Assembly: GCA_023410975.1 (NCBI GenBank)
Contig: JAEYPG010000647.1
Span: 1-12,638, forward strand
Source of the DNA: Pseudomonadota bacterium
GTDB taxonomy: Bacteria > Pseudomonadota > Gammaproteobacteria > Burkholderiales > Burkholderiaceae_C
Length of the DNA stretch: 12,638 nt
Reading direction: 5' to 3'
Shown here in pieces: positions 1-6,845 of the stretch (position 1 is its first letter; each line of letters starts with the position of its first letter). Both the position numbers and the translations under genes were made by a program. Below the pieces are notes generated by a model, which did not search any database, was not told the origin of the DNA, and saw nothing but the letters and a program-made list of their open reading frames with translations.

Positions 1-112
1 GCATAGCCCTGAACCTCGCCGTGCCCCATGCCTGGAGCGCGGCACACCGAGACGGCCCAAGCCCGATGCGCTGCCGGCCGCACCCCGAACGATGAACCGC
101 CGAGGAGAAGCC

Positions 113-325
113 ATGAGCGAGCCCCAATCCAAACTGTCGCGCCGCCGCGCGCTGGCCGGCGCCGGCACCGTGGGTGCCCTGGCCGCCGCTGCGGCCGTGC
201 TGCCCAAGGGCGATCCCGCGCCCGCTCCGGTGGCCGCGGCGCAGCCCGCCGCCGAGCCCGCCAAGGGCGATGGCTACCAGGTCACGCCGCACGTGCTGCG
301 CTACTACCAGACGGCGCGCATCTGA
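113..325 (+). CDS. Small twin-arginine signal protein of formate dehydrogenase clusters
   Basis: This 70-residue protein opens with a Tat-type signal: S9-R10-R11-R12-A13-L14, then an Ala/Gly-rich hydrophobic stretch at about 16-30. A Pro/Ala-rich linker (34-50) follows, then a short polar tail ending in HVLRYYQTARI (60-70). A Tat signal plus an aromatic/basic end of this kind matches the small family known as the formate dehydrogenase region Tat target (TIGR02811, from memory), which has no proven function. The start at 113 is preferred over an in-frame ATG at 92 because GAGGAG at 102-107 lies 5 nt upstream of it. It is the first gene of the fdh cluster and sits 138 nt before fdhA. It has no cysteines, so it is unlikely to bind an Fe-S cluster itself. 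It may be exported or stay anchored by its signal; a role in assembly or export of the dehydrogenase is inference only. Confidence 0.82.
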   Translation: MSEPQSKLSRRRALAGAGTVGALAAAAAVLPKGDPAPAPVAAAQPAAEPAKGDGYQVTPHVLRYYQTARI

Positions 326-340
326 TCCGGCTTCCGGATC
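324..340 (+). other. Perfect short hairpin overlapping the stop codon of the Tat peptide gene
   Basis: A 7-bp perfect inverted repeat, GATCCGG at 324-330 and CCGGATC at 334-340, is separated by a 3-nt loop (CTT). It begins on the last two bases of the TGA stop codon at 323-325. No T-run follows, so it is not a standard intrinsic terminator. It could stabilise or attenuate the transcript between the small first gene and fdhA, or it could be chance in GC-rich DNA. Confidence 0.5.
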
Positions 341-358
341 GCAGCTGAAACACTTCCT

Positions 359-440
359 CGTCATGCCCGCGCAGGCGGGCATCCACGTTCGCCGGGACAC
401 AGCCCGGTCCGCGTGGACACCCGCCTGCGCGGGTGCGACG
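359..440. repeat. REP-like inverted-repeat element in the fdhA 5' region
   Basis: Arms of 29 bp (359-387 and 412-440) are inverted copies matching at 24 of 29 positions, separated by 24 nt. Each arm holds its own small palindrome: 365-370 pairs with 375-380 around a 4-nt loop, and 418-424 pairs with 429-435. The central part has a further CCGGG/CCCGG stem (392-396 and 403-407). The arm core, CGTC...CCCGCGCAGGCGGG...TCCACG, resembles the short palindromic elements scattered between genes in many beta- and gammaproteobacteria, which commonly carry a GTCAT-CCCGC-GCGGG-ATCC pattern. It fills most of the 138-nt gap before fdhA and ends 23 nt before its ATG, close to the fdhA ribosome binding site at 448-454. 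Membership of a dispersed family is inferred from pattern alone. Confidence 0.75.
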
Positions 441-463
441 GGACATTGAAGAGGTCCCTCTCC

Positions 464-3463
464 ATGTTGCTCACGCGCAAGAGCGCCACGCCGGCCACCG
501 CCGGCCAACCGTCCCCGGGCCTGGTCTCCAGCCTGACCCGCGGCATCGACGCCTTCAACCGCCGCGCCATCGGCACGCTGGACCGCCGCGCCTTCCTGCG
601 CCGCTCGGGCCTGGGCGTGGGGGCGGGCATCGCCGCCTCCCAGCTCAGCCTGGTGCAGAAGGCCCAGGCCTCCGACAAGCCCGCCGCTGCCGCGGCCGAC
701 GGCAGCCGCAAGGTGGAGGTCAAGCGCACCGTGTGCGGCCACTGCTCGGTGGGCTGCGCGGTGGACGCCGTGGTCGAGAACGGCGTGTGGGTGCGCCAGG
801 AGCCGGTGTTCGACTCGCCCATCAACATGGGCGCGCACTGCGCCAAGGGCGCGGCGCTGCGCGAGCACGGCCACGGCGAGTACCGCCTGAAGTACCCGAT
901 GAAGCTGGTGGACGGCAAGTACCAGCGCATCAGCTGGGACCAGGCCTTGGACGAGATCAGCGCCAAGATGCTGGAGCTGCGCAAGCAGAGCGGCCCGGAC
1001 GCGATGTACGTCGTCGGATCGTCCAAGCACAACAACGAGCAGGCCTACCTGCTGCGCAAGTGGATGAGCCTGTGGGGCAGCAACAACTGCGACCACCAGG
1101 CGCGCATCTGCCACTCCACCACCGTCGCGGGCGTCGCGAACACGTGGGGCTATGGCGCGATGACCAACTCCTACAACGACATGCAGAACGCCAAGGCGGC
1201 GCTCTACATCGGCTCCAACGCCGCCGAGGCGCACCCGGTGTCGATGCTGCACCTGCTGCATGCCAAGGAGAACGGCTGCAAGGTGATCGTGGTCGACCCG
1301 CGCTTCACCCGCACCGCGGCCAAGGCCGACGAGTACGTGCGCATCCGCTCGGGCACCGACATCGCGTTCCTGTTCGGCGTGATGCACCACATCTTCAAGA
1401 ACGGCTGGGAGGACCAGCAGTACCTCCACGACCGCGTCTACGGCATGGAGAAGGTGCGCGAGGAAGTTCTCGCGAAGTGGACGCCGGACAAGGTGCAGGA
1501 GGTCTGCGGCGTCGACGGCGACACCACCTACAAGGTCGCCAAGACGCTGGCCGAGAACCGCCCCGGCACCATCGTGTGGTGCATGGGCCAGACCCAGCAC
1601 AGCATCGGCAACGCCATCGTGCGCGCCTCGTGCCTGCTGCAGCTGGCGCTGGGCAACGTGGGCAAGTCGGGCGGCGGCACCAACATCTTCCGCGGCCACG
1701 ACAACGTGCAGGGCGCCACCGACGTGGGCCCCAACCCCGACTCGCTGCCGGGCTACTACGGCCTGGCCGAGGGCGCGTGGAAGCACTTCGCCAAGGTCTG
1801 GGGCCTGGACTTCGAGGACCTCAAGAAGCGCTACGCCCCGGGGACGATGACCAAGCCCGGCATCACCGTGTCGCGCTGGATCGACGGCGTGCTGGAGAAG
1901 AACGAGCTCATCGACCAGGACCCGAACCTGCGCGGCGTGATCTTCTGGGGCCACGCGCCCAACTCCCAGACCCGCGGCCTGGAGATGAAGCGGGCGATGG
2001 ACAAGCTCGACCTGCTGGTCGTGATCGACCCCTTCCCCAGCGCCACCGCCGGCATGGCGGCCATGCCCGGCCGCGCCGAGGACGCCAACCCCAACCGCGC
2101 CGTGTACCTGCTGCCGGCGTGCACGCAGTTCGAGACCAGCGGCTCCTGCACCGCCTCCAACCGCTCCATCCAGTGGCGCGAGAAGGTGATCGAGCCGCTG
2201 TGGGAGAGCCGCACCGACCACATGATCATGGCCCAGCTGGCCGACAAGCTCGGCTTCGGCAAGGAGTTCACCCAGGGCTACAAGATGGTCCCGGGCAAGG
2301 GCAACCTGCCGGAAATCGAGACCGAGTCGGTGCTGCGCGAGATCAACAAGGCGCTGTGGACCATCGGCTACACCGGCCAGAGCCCCGAGCGCCTGAAGGC
2401 GCACATGCGCAACATGCACGTCTTCGACGTCAAGACGCTGCGCGCCAAGGGCGGCATCGACAAGGCCACCGGCTACAGCCTCGACGGCGACTATTTCGGC
2501 CTGCCCTGGCCCTGCTACGGCACGCCGGAGCTCAAGCACCCGGGCTCGCCCAACCTCTACGACACCAGCAAGCACGTCATGGACGGCGGCGGCAACTTCC
2601 GCGCGAACTTCGGCGTGGAGCGCGAGGGCGTGAGCCTGCTGGCCGAGGACGGCTCGTTCTCCAAGGGCGCCGACATCACCACCGGCTACCCCGAGTTCGA
2701 CCACCTGCTGCTCAAGAAGCTGGGCTGGTGGGGCGAGCTGACCGAGGCCGAGCAGAAGGCCGCCGAGGGCAAGAACTGGAAGACCGACCTCTCCGGCGGC
2801 ATCCAGCGCGTGGTGATGAAGAACCACGGCTGCCACCCCTTCGGCAACGCCAAGGCGCGCGCCGTGGTGTGGAACTTCCCCGACCCGATCCCGCAGCACC
2901 GCGAGCCGATCTACTCCAACCGCCCGGAGCTGATCGCCAAGTACCCGACGCACGACGACAAGAAGGCCTTCTGGCGCCTGCCCACGCTCTACAAGAGCGT
3001 GCAGGAGAAGAACAAGGACATCGGCCAGCGCTTCCCGCTGATCATGACCAGCGGCCGCCTGGTGGAGTACGAGGGCGGCGGCGAGGAGACGCGCTCCAAC
3101 CCGTACCTGGCCGAGCTGCAGCAGGAAATGTTCGTGGAGCTCAACCCCAAGGCCGCCAACGACCGGGGCATCCGCAACGGCGAGTACGTGTGGGTGAAGA
3201 CGCCGCCGATGGAGGCGGTGCCGGGCTTCAAGGGCATCCGCGTCAAGGCGCTGGTGACCGAGCGCGTCAACGACGAGACGGTGTTCCTGCCCTTCCACTT
3301 CTCCGGGCGCTGGGGCGGCATCGACCTGGCGCAGTACTACCCGCAGGGCGCCATGCCGATCGTGCGCGGCGAGGCGGTCAACACCGCCACGACCTATGGC
3401 TACGACAGCGTGACCATGATGCAAGAGACCAAGACGACGCTCTGCCAGATCGAGCGCGCCTGA
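464..3463 (+). CDS. fdhA: Formate dehydrogenase, catalytic (alpha) subunit, cysteine type
   Basis: This 999-residue molybdopterin oxidoreductase would oxidise formate to CO2 in the periplasm. A Tat signal lies unusually far in (D40-R41-R42-A43-F44-L45-R46), followed by a hydrophobic stretch and a likely cleavage site after A67-Q68-A69. A [4Fe-4S] site is formed by C91, C94, C98 and C126, with K128 placed as the conserved lysine between cluster and cofactor. The metal ligand is C216 with H217 in ARICHST, where the E. coli FdnG/FdoG enzymes carry selenocysteine. The FRGHDNVQGATDVG cofactor-binding motif lies near 410-423, and a molybdopterin dinucleotide-binding domain spans about 855-980. The length fits the FDH-N/O alpha family. 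The start at 464 has GAAGAGG at 448-454; a longer GTG reading from 413 begins inside the repeat and was rejected. fdhB follows after 33 nt. Molybdenum versus tungsten cannot be told from the sequence. Confidence 0.97.
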   Translation: MLLTRKSATPATAGQPSPGLVSSLTRGIDAFNRRAIGTLDRRAFLRRSGLGVGAGIAASQLSLVQKAQASDKPAAAAADGSRKVEVKRTVCGHCSVGCAVDAVVENGVWVRQEPVFDSPINMGAHCAKGAALREHGHGEYRLKYPMKLVDGKYQRISWDQALDEISAKMLELRKQSGPDAMYVVGSSKHNNEQAYLLRKWMSLWGSNNCDHQARICHSTTVAGVANTWGYGAMTNSYNDMQNAKAALYIGSNAAEAHPVSMLHLLHAKENGCKVIVVDPRFTRTAAKADEYVRIRSGTDIAFLFGVMHHIFKNGWEDQQYLHDRVYGMEKVREEVLAKWTPDKVQEVCGVDGDTTYKVAKTLAENRPGTIVWCMGQTQHSIGNAIVRASCLLQLALGNVGKSGGGTNIFRGHDNVQGATDVGPNPDSLPGYYGLAEGAWKHFAKVWGLDFEDLKKRYAPGTMTKPGITVSRWIDGVLEKNELIDQDPNLRGVIFWGHAPNSQTRGLEMKRAMDKLDLLVVIDPFPSATAGMAAMPGRAEDANPNRAVYLLPACTQFETSGSCTASNRSIQWREKVIEPLWESRTDHMIMAQLADKLGFGKEFTQGYKMVPGKGNLPEIETESVLREINKALWTIGYTGQSPERLKAHMRNMHVFDVKTLRAKGGIDKATGYSLDGDYFGLPWPCYGTPELKHPGSPNLYDTSKHVMDGGGNFRANFGVEREGVSLLAEDGSFSKGADITTGYPEFDHLLLKKLGWWGELTEAEQKAAEGKNWKTDLSGGIQRVVMKNHGCHPFGNAKARAVVWNFPDPIPQHREPIYSNRPELIAKYPTHDDKKAFWRLPTLYKSVQEKNKDIGQRFPLIMTSGRLVEYEGGGEETRSNPYLAELQQEMFVELNPKAANDRGIRNGEYVWVKTPPMEAVPGFKGIRVKALVTERVNDETVFLPFHFSGRWGGIDLAQYYPQGAMPIVRGEAVNTATTYGYDSVTMMQETKTTLCQIERA

Positions 3464-3496
3464 AGTCCGAGCAGCTGAAAGAAACGAGGACCTGAC

Positions 3497-4147
3497 ATGG
3501 CCCGAATGAAATTCCTGTGCGACGCCGAGCGTTGCATCGAGTGCAACAGCTGCGCCACCGCCTGCAAGGCCGAGCACGAAGTGCCCTGGGGCGTGAACCG
3601 CCGCCGCGTGGTCACGCTCAACGACGGCGTGCCCGGCGAGAAGAGCATCTCCGTGGCGTGCATGCACTGCTCCGACGCGCCGTGCATGGCGGTGTGCCCG
3701 GTGGACTGCTTCTACCGCACCGACGAGGGCGTGGTGCTGCACGACAAGGACGTGTGCATCGGCTGCGGCTACTGCAGCTACGCCTGTCCCTTCGGCGCGC
3801 CGCAGTTCCCCACCAACGGCACCTTCGGCCTGCGCGGCAAGATGGACAAGTGCACCTTCTGCGCCGGCGGCCCCGAGGCCAACGGTTCCGAGGCCGAGTT
3901 CGAGAAGTACGGGCGCAACCGCCTCTCCGAAGGAAAGCTGCCGATCTGCGCCGAGATGTGCTCGACCAAGGCGCTGCTGGGCGGCGACGGCGACGTGGTG
4001 GCGGACATCTTCCGCCAGCGCGTGGTGCAGCGCGGCAAGGGCAGCGAGGTCTGGGGCTGGGGCACGGCCTACGGCAAGCCCTCGCAGCCTCAGGGCGGCA
4101 ACGGCGGCGCCAAGGCCGAGCCGGTGAAGGCGGAGGTGAAGTCGTGA
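3497..4147 (+). CDS. fdhB: Formate dehydrogenase, iron-sulfur (beta) subunit
   Basis: This 216-residue ferredoxin-like subunit should carry electrons from FdhA to the cytochrome b subunit. Sixteen cysteines form four [4Fe-4S] sites: C13/C16/C19/C23, C55/C58/C63/C67, C87/C90/C93/C97, and a last group C119/C122 with C151/C155; C8 and C71 are extra. This is the arrangement of the FdnH/DmsB family. It has no signal peptide, so it would be co-exported with FdhA through the Tat system. Unlike E. coli FdnH (about 290 residues), it lacks a C-terminal membrane helix and ends in a Gly/Ala/Lys-rich tail (about 195-216). The ATG at 3497 follows CGAGGA at 3485-3490. Its TGA overlaps the GTG start of the next gene by 4 nt, indicating translational coupling. 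Confidence 0.96.
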   Translation: MARMKFLCDAERCIECNSCATACKAEHEVPWGVNRRRVVTLNDGVPGEKSISVACMHCSDAPCMAVCPVDCFYRTDEGVVLHDKDVCIGCGYCSYACPFGAPQFPTNGTFGLRGKMDKCTFCAGGPEANGSEAEFEKYGRNRLSEGKLPICAEMCSTKALLGGDGDVVADIFRQRVVQRGKGSEVWGWGTAYGKPSQPQGGNGGAKAEPVKAEVKS

Positions 4148-4398
4148 GCGCGCGCCTGAAGCTCATCGTGGCCGCCGCGGCGGCGCTCTCGGCCCTGGCG
4201 GGCTGCGGCGAGCGCTCGCAGGAGCTGGGCGCCAAGCACGTCAAGGCCGACAAGCCGGCCTACACCGGCGGCCAGGCGGCGTACAACGCCGCGGGCTGGA
4301 ATGCCGGCGAGCGCGCCAGCTGGGAACAGCAGATCCGCACCCGCGGCCAGGGCCAGAACGAGTATTCGCGCTCGGCCGCCGCGGCGCCGCAGCAGTGA
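4144..4398 (+). CDS. Small lipoprotein within the formate dehydrogenase operon
   Basis: This 84-residue protein starts at a GTG that overlaps the fdhB stop codon (GTGA, 4144-4147). Residues 1-20 form a lipoprotein signal peptide with lipobox L18-A19-G20-C21, so C21 would be lipidated. The mature part has a basic stretch, an aromatic Gly/Ala segment (Y44 to W51), and a polar segment containing ASWEQQIRTRGQGQNEYSR (about 58-76), ending in an Ala-rich tail. Gly at +2 after the Cys would favour outer-membrane sorting under the E. coli rule. I recall similar short proteins beside fdh genes in Burkholderiales but no assigned function. Its place between the beta and gamma subunit genes, with fdhC 19 nt downstream, suggests it serves the complex. 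Because FdhB lacks a membrane helix, an anchoring or assembly role is conceivable but unproven. Only the GTG start gives a signal peptide. Confidence 0.85.
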   Translation: MSARLKLIVAAAAALSALAGCGERSQELGAKHVKADKPAYTGGQAAYNAAGWNAGERASWEQQIRTRGQGQNEYSRSAAAAPQQ

Positions 4399-4417
4399 CG
4401 CCACCCAAGGAGAGGCC

Positions 4418-5527
4418 ATGCGAGGCTTGATCCAGAAACTCCTGCTGGCCGTGGCGCTGGCTGGTGCCGGCTTGCCGGCGCTGGCGCAGTCCGCGCCGCC
4501 GGCGGGTTTCGTTGCGCCGGCCGAGCCGCGCGCCGATGAAACCAATGCCGAGCGCGCCAGGAGCCAGCCCGGCAACAACGCGCCGATGTGGCGCGGCGTG
4601 CGCGAGAGCGGCATCGTCGAGGGCCTGACCACGCTGCCCGGCGTGGAGAAGGGCGTGCTGATCCAGCGCTTCACGCAGTACCCGGGCTCCACGCTGACCA
4701 ACGCCGGCGAGGCCTGGCGCCAGGTGCGCAACCGCTGGCTCATCCCCTACGGCGGCTCGCTGCTGCTGATCGTGGCGCTGGCCATCGGCTTGTTCTACTG
4801 GAAGCGCGGCCCCATGGGCCACGACGACCACTCGCCCGCGACCATCGAGCGCTTCACGCCGCTGGAGCGCGCTTCGCACTGGGTCAACGCCGGCGCGTTC
4901 CTGCTGCTGGCCGTCTCGGGCATCGTGATGGCCTTCGGCAAGTTCTTTTTGCTGCCCGTCCTGGGCACGGCGCTGTTCGGCTGGCTCACCTACGCGCTCA
5001 AGACCGCGCACAACTTCGCCGGGCCGGCCTTCGCCGTGTCGATGGTGGTGATGCTGGTGATGTTTGCGCGCGACAACTGGCCCAAGGCCTGGGACTGGGC
5101 GTGGGCGCTCAAGGGCGGCGGGCTCTTCACCGGCCAGCACGTGCCCTCGCACCGCTTCAACGCCGGCGAGAAGACGCTGTTCTGGGTCGGCATGTTCTGG
5201 CTGGGCAGCATGGTGGTGGGCTCCGGGCTGGTGCTGGACAAGCTCATCCCGGACATGGACTACACGCGCAGCCAGATGCAATGGGCGCACATGCTGCATG
5301 CCGTCTCGACGATCCTGATCATGTGCCTGTTCATGGGCCACATCTACATGGGCTCGATAGGCGTGAAGGGCGCGTACCGCGCCATGCGCACCGGCTACGT
5401 CAGCGAGGACTGGGCGCGCGAGCACCACGAGCTGTGGTTCAACGACGTCAAGTCCGGGAAGATCCCCGCGCGGCGTTCGGCCGCCGCCACGCCGCCCGCG
5501 ACCCCCATCGCCACGCCCCGCGCGTGA
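4418..5527 (+). CDS. fdhC: Formate dehydrogenase, cytochrome b556 (gamma) subunit
   Basis: This 369-residue integral membrane diheme cytochrome b would pass electrons from FdhB to the quinone pool. A cleavable signal peptide (1-23, ending ALA) is followed by a periplasmic extension (about 24-107) absent from short E. coli FdnI. Hydrophobic helices follow at about 108-128, 157-175, 199-217, 254-272 and 288-312. Candidate heme ligands are H154 (ERASHW), H198 (KTAHNF), H294 and H308; the 14-residue spacing of the last pair equals that of H155/H169 in FdnI. The C-terminal tail (350-369) is Ala/Pro/Thr-rich. The ATG at 4418 has a strong ribosome binding site (AAGGAGAGG, 4407-4415). Length and architecture fit the formate dehydrogenase gamma family (TIGR01583, from memory) of proteobacteria. 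Confidence 0.95.
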   Translation: MRGLIQKLLLAVALAGAGLPALAQSAPPAGFVAPAEPRADETNAERARSQPGNNAPMWRGVRESGIVEGLTTLPGVEKGVLIQRFTQYPGSTLTNAGEAWRQVRNRWLIPYGGSLLLIVALAIGLFYWKRGPMGHDDHSPATIERFTPLERASHWVNAGAFLLLAVSGIVMAFGKFFLLPVLGTALFGWLTYALKTAHNFAGPAFAVSMVVMLVMFARDNWPKAWDWAWALKGGGLFTGQHVPSHRFNAGEKTLFWVGMFWLGSMVVGSGLVLDKLIPDMDYTRSQMQWAHMLHAVSTILIMCLFMGHIYMGSIGVKGAYRAMRTGYVSEDWAREHHELWFNDVKSGKIPARRSAAATPPATPIATPRA

Positions 5528-5550
5528 TGCGCCGTTCAGGAATCCAGACC

Positions 5551-5916
5551 ATGAAGAAAGCATTCATTCCCGCCCTGGCGCTGAGCCTGGCCGCCGGGGC
5601 CGCATGGGCCAAGCTGCCGCCGCTGTCCGACGAGGCCAAGGCCAAGGCCGAGGAAGCCAAGGCCAAGGCGGCCTGGAGCGACAAGGTCGCCGCCTATCAG
5701 CTGTGCAAGGCCAACGACCGCGTGGCCGCGCGCACGCTGGCCGAGCAGAAGAAGGCCGGCAAGCCGGTGGGCGAGGTGGTGGCGACGCCGGCCTGCGCCG
5801 ACCCGGGGCCCTTCGTGTACACGCCGCCCGAGGCCGCCGCTGCCGCGCCAGCGGCTCCCGCAACGACGGCCGCGGCCACGCCCGCTGCCCCGGCGGAAGC
5901 CGCCAAGAAGCCCTGA
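5551..5916 (+). CDS. Small secreted Ala/Lys-rich protein with two cysteines, between fdhC and fdhD
   Basis: This 121-residue protein has a clear Sec signal peptide (MKKAFIP..., cleavage after A18-W19-A20). The mature part begins KLPPLSDEAKAKAEEAKAKAAW, a charged Ala/Lys/Glu segment likely to be helical. Next comes a short domain with C52 (AYQLCKANDRVAA) and C82 (TPACADPGPF), which could form a disulfide in the periplasm. Residues 94-121 are low-complexity Ala/Pro/Thr. The ATG at 5551 is preferred because it gives a normal signal peptide and has CAGGAA at 5537-5542; an in-frame ATG at 5527 overlaps the fdhC stop (TGATG) and would add 8 residues. I recall similar proteins next to fdh genes in Comamonadaceae but no known function. 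fdhD starts 18 nt downstream, so it belongs to the operon. Confidence 0.85.
   Translation: MKKAFIPALALSLAAGAAWAKLPPLSDEAKAKAEEAKAKAAWSDKVAAYQLCKANDRVAARTLAEQKKAGKPVGEVVATPACADPGPFVYTPPEAAAAAPAAPATTAAATPAAPAEAAKKP
5632..5670 (+). repeat. Imperfect 18-bp tandem repeat encoding EAKAKA
   Basis: Two 18-bp units, 5632-5649 and 5653-5670, match at 16 of 18 positions and are separated by one GAG codon. They encode residues 28-33 and 35-40 of the small secreted protein, EAKAKA-E-EAKAKA. Copy number could vary between strains by slippage, and an AK-rich helix would tolerate that. This is a local repeat inside a gene, not a mobile element. Confidence 0.7.
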
Positions 5917-5934
5917 AAGCCGAGGGCCCGTAGC

Positions 5935-6825
5935 ATGGCTGCCATGCAACCCGTCTCGAAGATGCCCCTGCTGCCGCGCCTGACCGACACCGGCGCGGCG
6001 CTCACGCGTGAGGTCGAGGTGCTGGACGAGTACGGCCAGCGCCGCGTGCTGCACATGCCCAACGAGCGGGCGCTGACCGTGTTCGTGGACAAGCGCGAGC
6101 TGGTCACGCTCATGACGCTGGGCGCGGCGCCGGAGTTGCTGGTGCTGGGCTACCTGCGCAACCAGCGCCTGGTGGGCTCGGTGGAGGAGGTGGAGTCGAT
6201 CACGGTGGACTGGGAGGTCTCGGCCGCCGCCGTGAAGACGCGCGAGGGTGTGCGGGATTTCGAGCGCAAGACGGCCAAGCGCATCGTCACCACCGGCTGC
6301 GGCCAGGGCACGGTGTTCGGCGACGCGATGGCGAGCTTCGAGGCGCTGAGGCTGCCCTCGGCGGCGCAGGCACGCATCCGCCAGTCCACGCTGGCCGCGC
6401 AGCTGGAGCGCATGCGCCAGATGCAGATGGAGAGCATCCACCGCAAGGCGGGCTCGGTGCACGGTTGCGCGCTGTTCCGCGGCAGCGAGCTGCTGTGGTT
6501 CGTGGAGGACGTGGGGCGCCACAACGCCATCGACGCCATCGCCGGCTGGATGTGGATGCACGGCGTGGATGGGGCCGACAAGAGCTTCTACACGACCGGG
6601 CGGCTGACCAGCGAGATGGTGATGAAGGCGGCGCAGATGGGCGTGCCCATCGTGGTGAGCCGCAACGGCGTGACGCAGATGGGCCACGAGCTGGCCACGC
6701 GGCTGGGCATGACGCTGTTCGGGCGTGCGGCCAACCGCCACTTCCTGTGCTACTCGGGCTTCGAGCGCTTCGATGCCGAGCCCGAGCCCGCGCCGCCGGT
6801 GGCGCGGGTGGTGCGGTCGAGCTGA
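5935..6825 (+). CDS. fdhD: FdhD, sulfurtransferase for formate dehydrogenase maturation
   Basis: This 296-residue cytoplasmic protein belongs to the FdhD family, which moves sulfur from a cysteine desulfurase (IscS in E. coli) to the molybdenum cofactor of formate dehydrogenase before export. Family marks are the TTGCG loop (C122), HGCALF, the EDVGRHNAID motif, TGRLTSEMVMKAAQMGVPIVVSRNGVT, and a C-terminal LGMTLFGRAANRHFLCYSG segment. The N-terminal part (about 1-115) binds the cofactor side in known homologues. An oddity is that the loop reads C122-G-Q-G125, whereas E. coli FdhD has C121-G-V-C124; the second cysteine is absent, so sulfur handling must use C122 alone or with another residue. 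The start at 5935 has GAGGG at 5922-5926; ATG at 5944 is an alternative. It is the last gene of the operon, followed by a terminator at 6846. Confidence 0.95.
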   Translation: MAAMQPVSKMPLLPRLTDTGAALTREVEVLDEYGQRRVLHMPNERALTVFVDKRELVTLMTLGAAPELLVLGYLRNQRLVGSVEEVESITVDWEVSAAAVKTREGVRDFERKTAKRIVTTGCGQGTVFGDAMASFEALRLPSAAQARIRQSTLAAQLERMRQMQMESIHRKAGSVHGCALFRGSELLWFVEDVGRHNAIDAIAGWMWMHGVDGADKSFYTTGRLTSEMVMKAAQMGVPIVVSRNGVTQMGHELATRLGMTLFGRAANRHFLCYSGFERFDAEPEPAPPVARVVRSS

Positions 6826-6845
6826 CGCGCTTCCCGGGAGGGTGC

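Noticed and set aside
1..112. Promoter or gene end upstream of the Tat peptide gene
   Set aside because: No convincing -35/-10 pair is visible. TAG (4-6) and TGA (10-12) might end an upstream gene, but too little sequence is present to tell.
341..350. GCAGCTGAAA occurs shortly after two stop codons (341-350 and 3471-3480)
   Set aside because: A shared 10-mer with different spacing from the stop (15 and 7 nt) and no symmetry is weak evidence; chance is likely in 12.6 kb of skewed composition.
413..463. Upstream GTG start for fdhA, adding 17 residues
   Set aside because: It starts inside the inverted repeat, lacks a ribosome binding site, and the ATG at 464 has GAAGAGG at a good distance.
433..3495. 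Open frame of 1020 codons overlapping fdhA in another frame
   Set aside because: Arg/Pro/Gly-rich translation with no domain; the fdhA frame has all family motifs.
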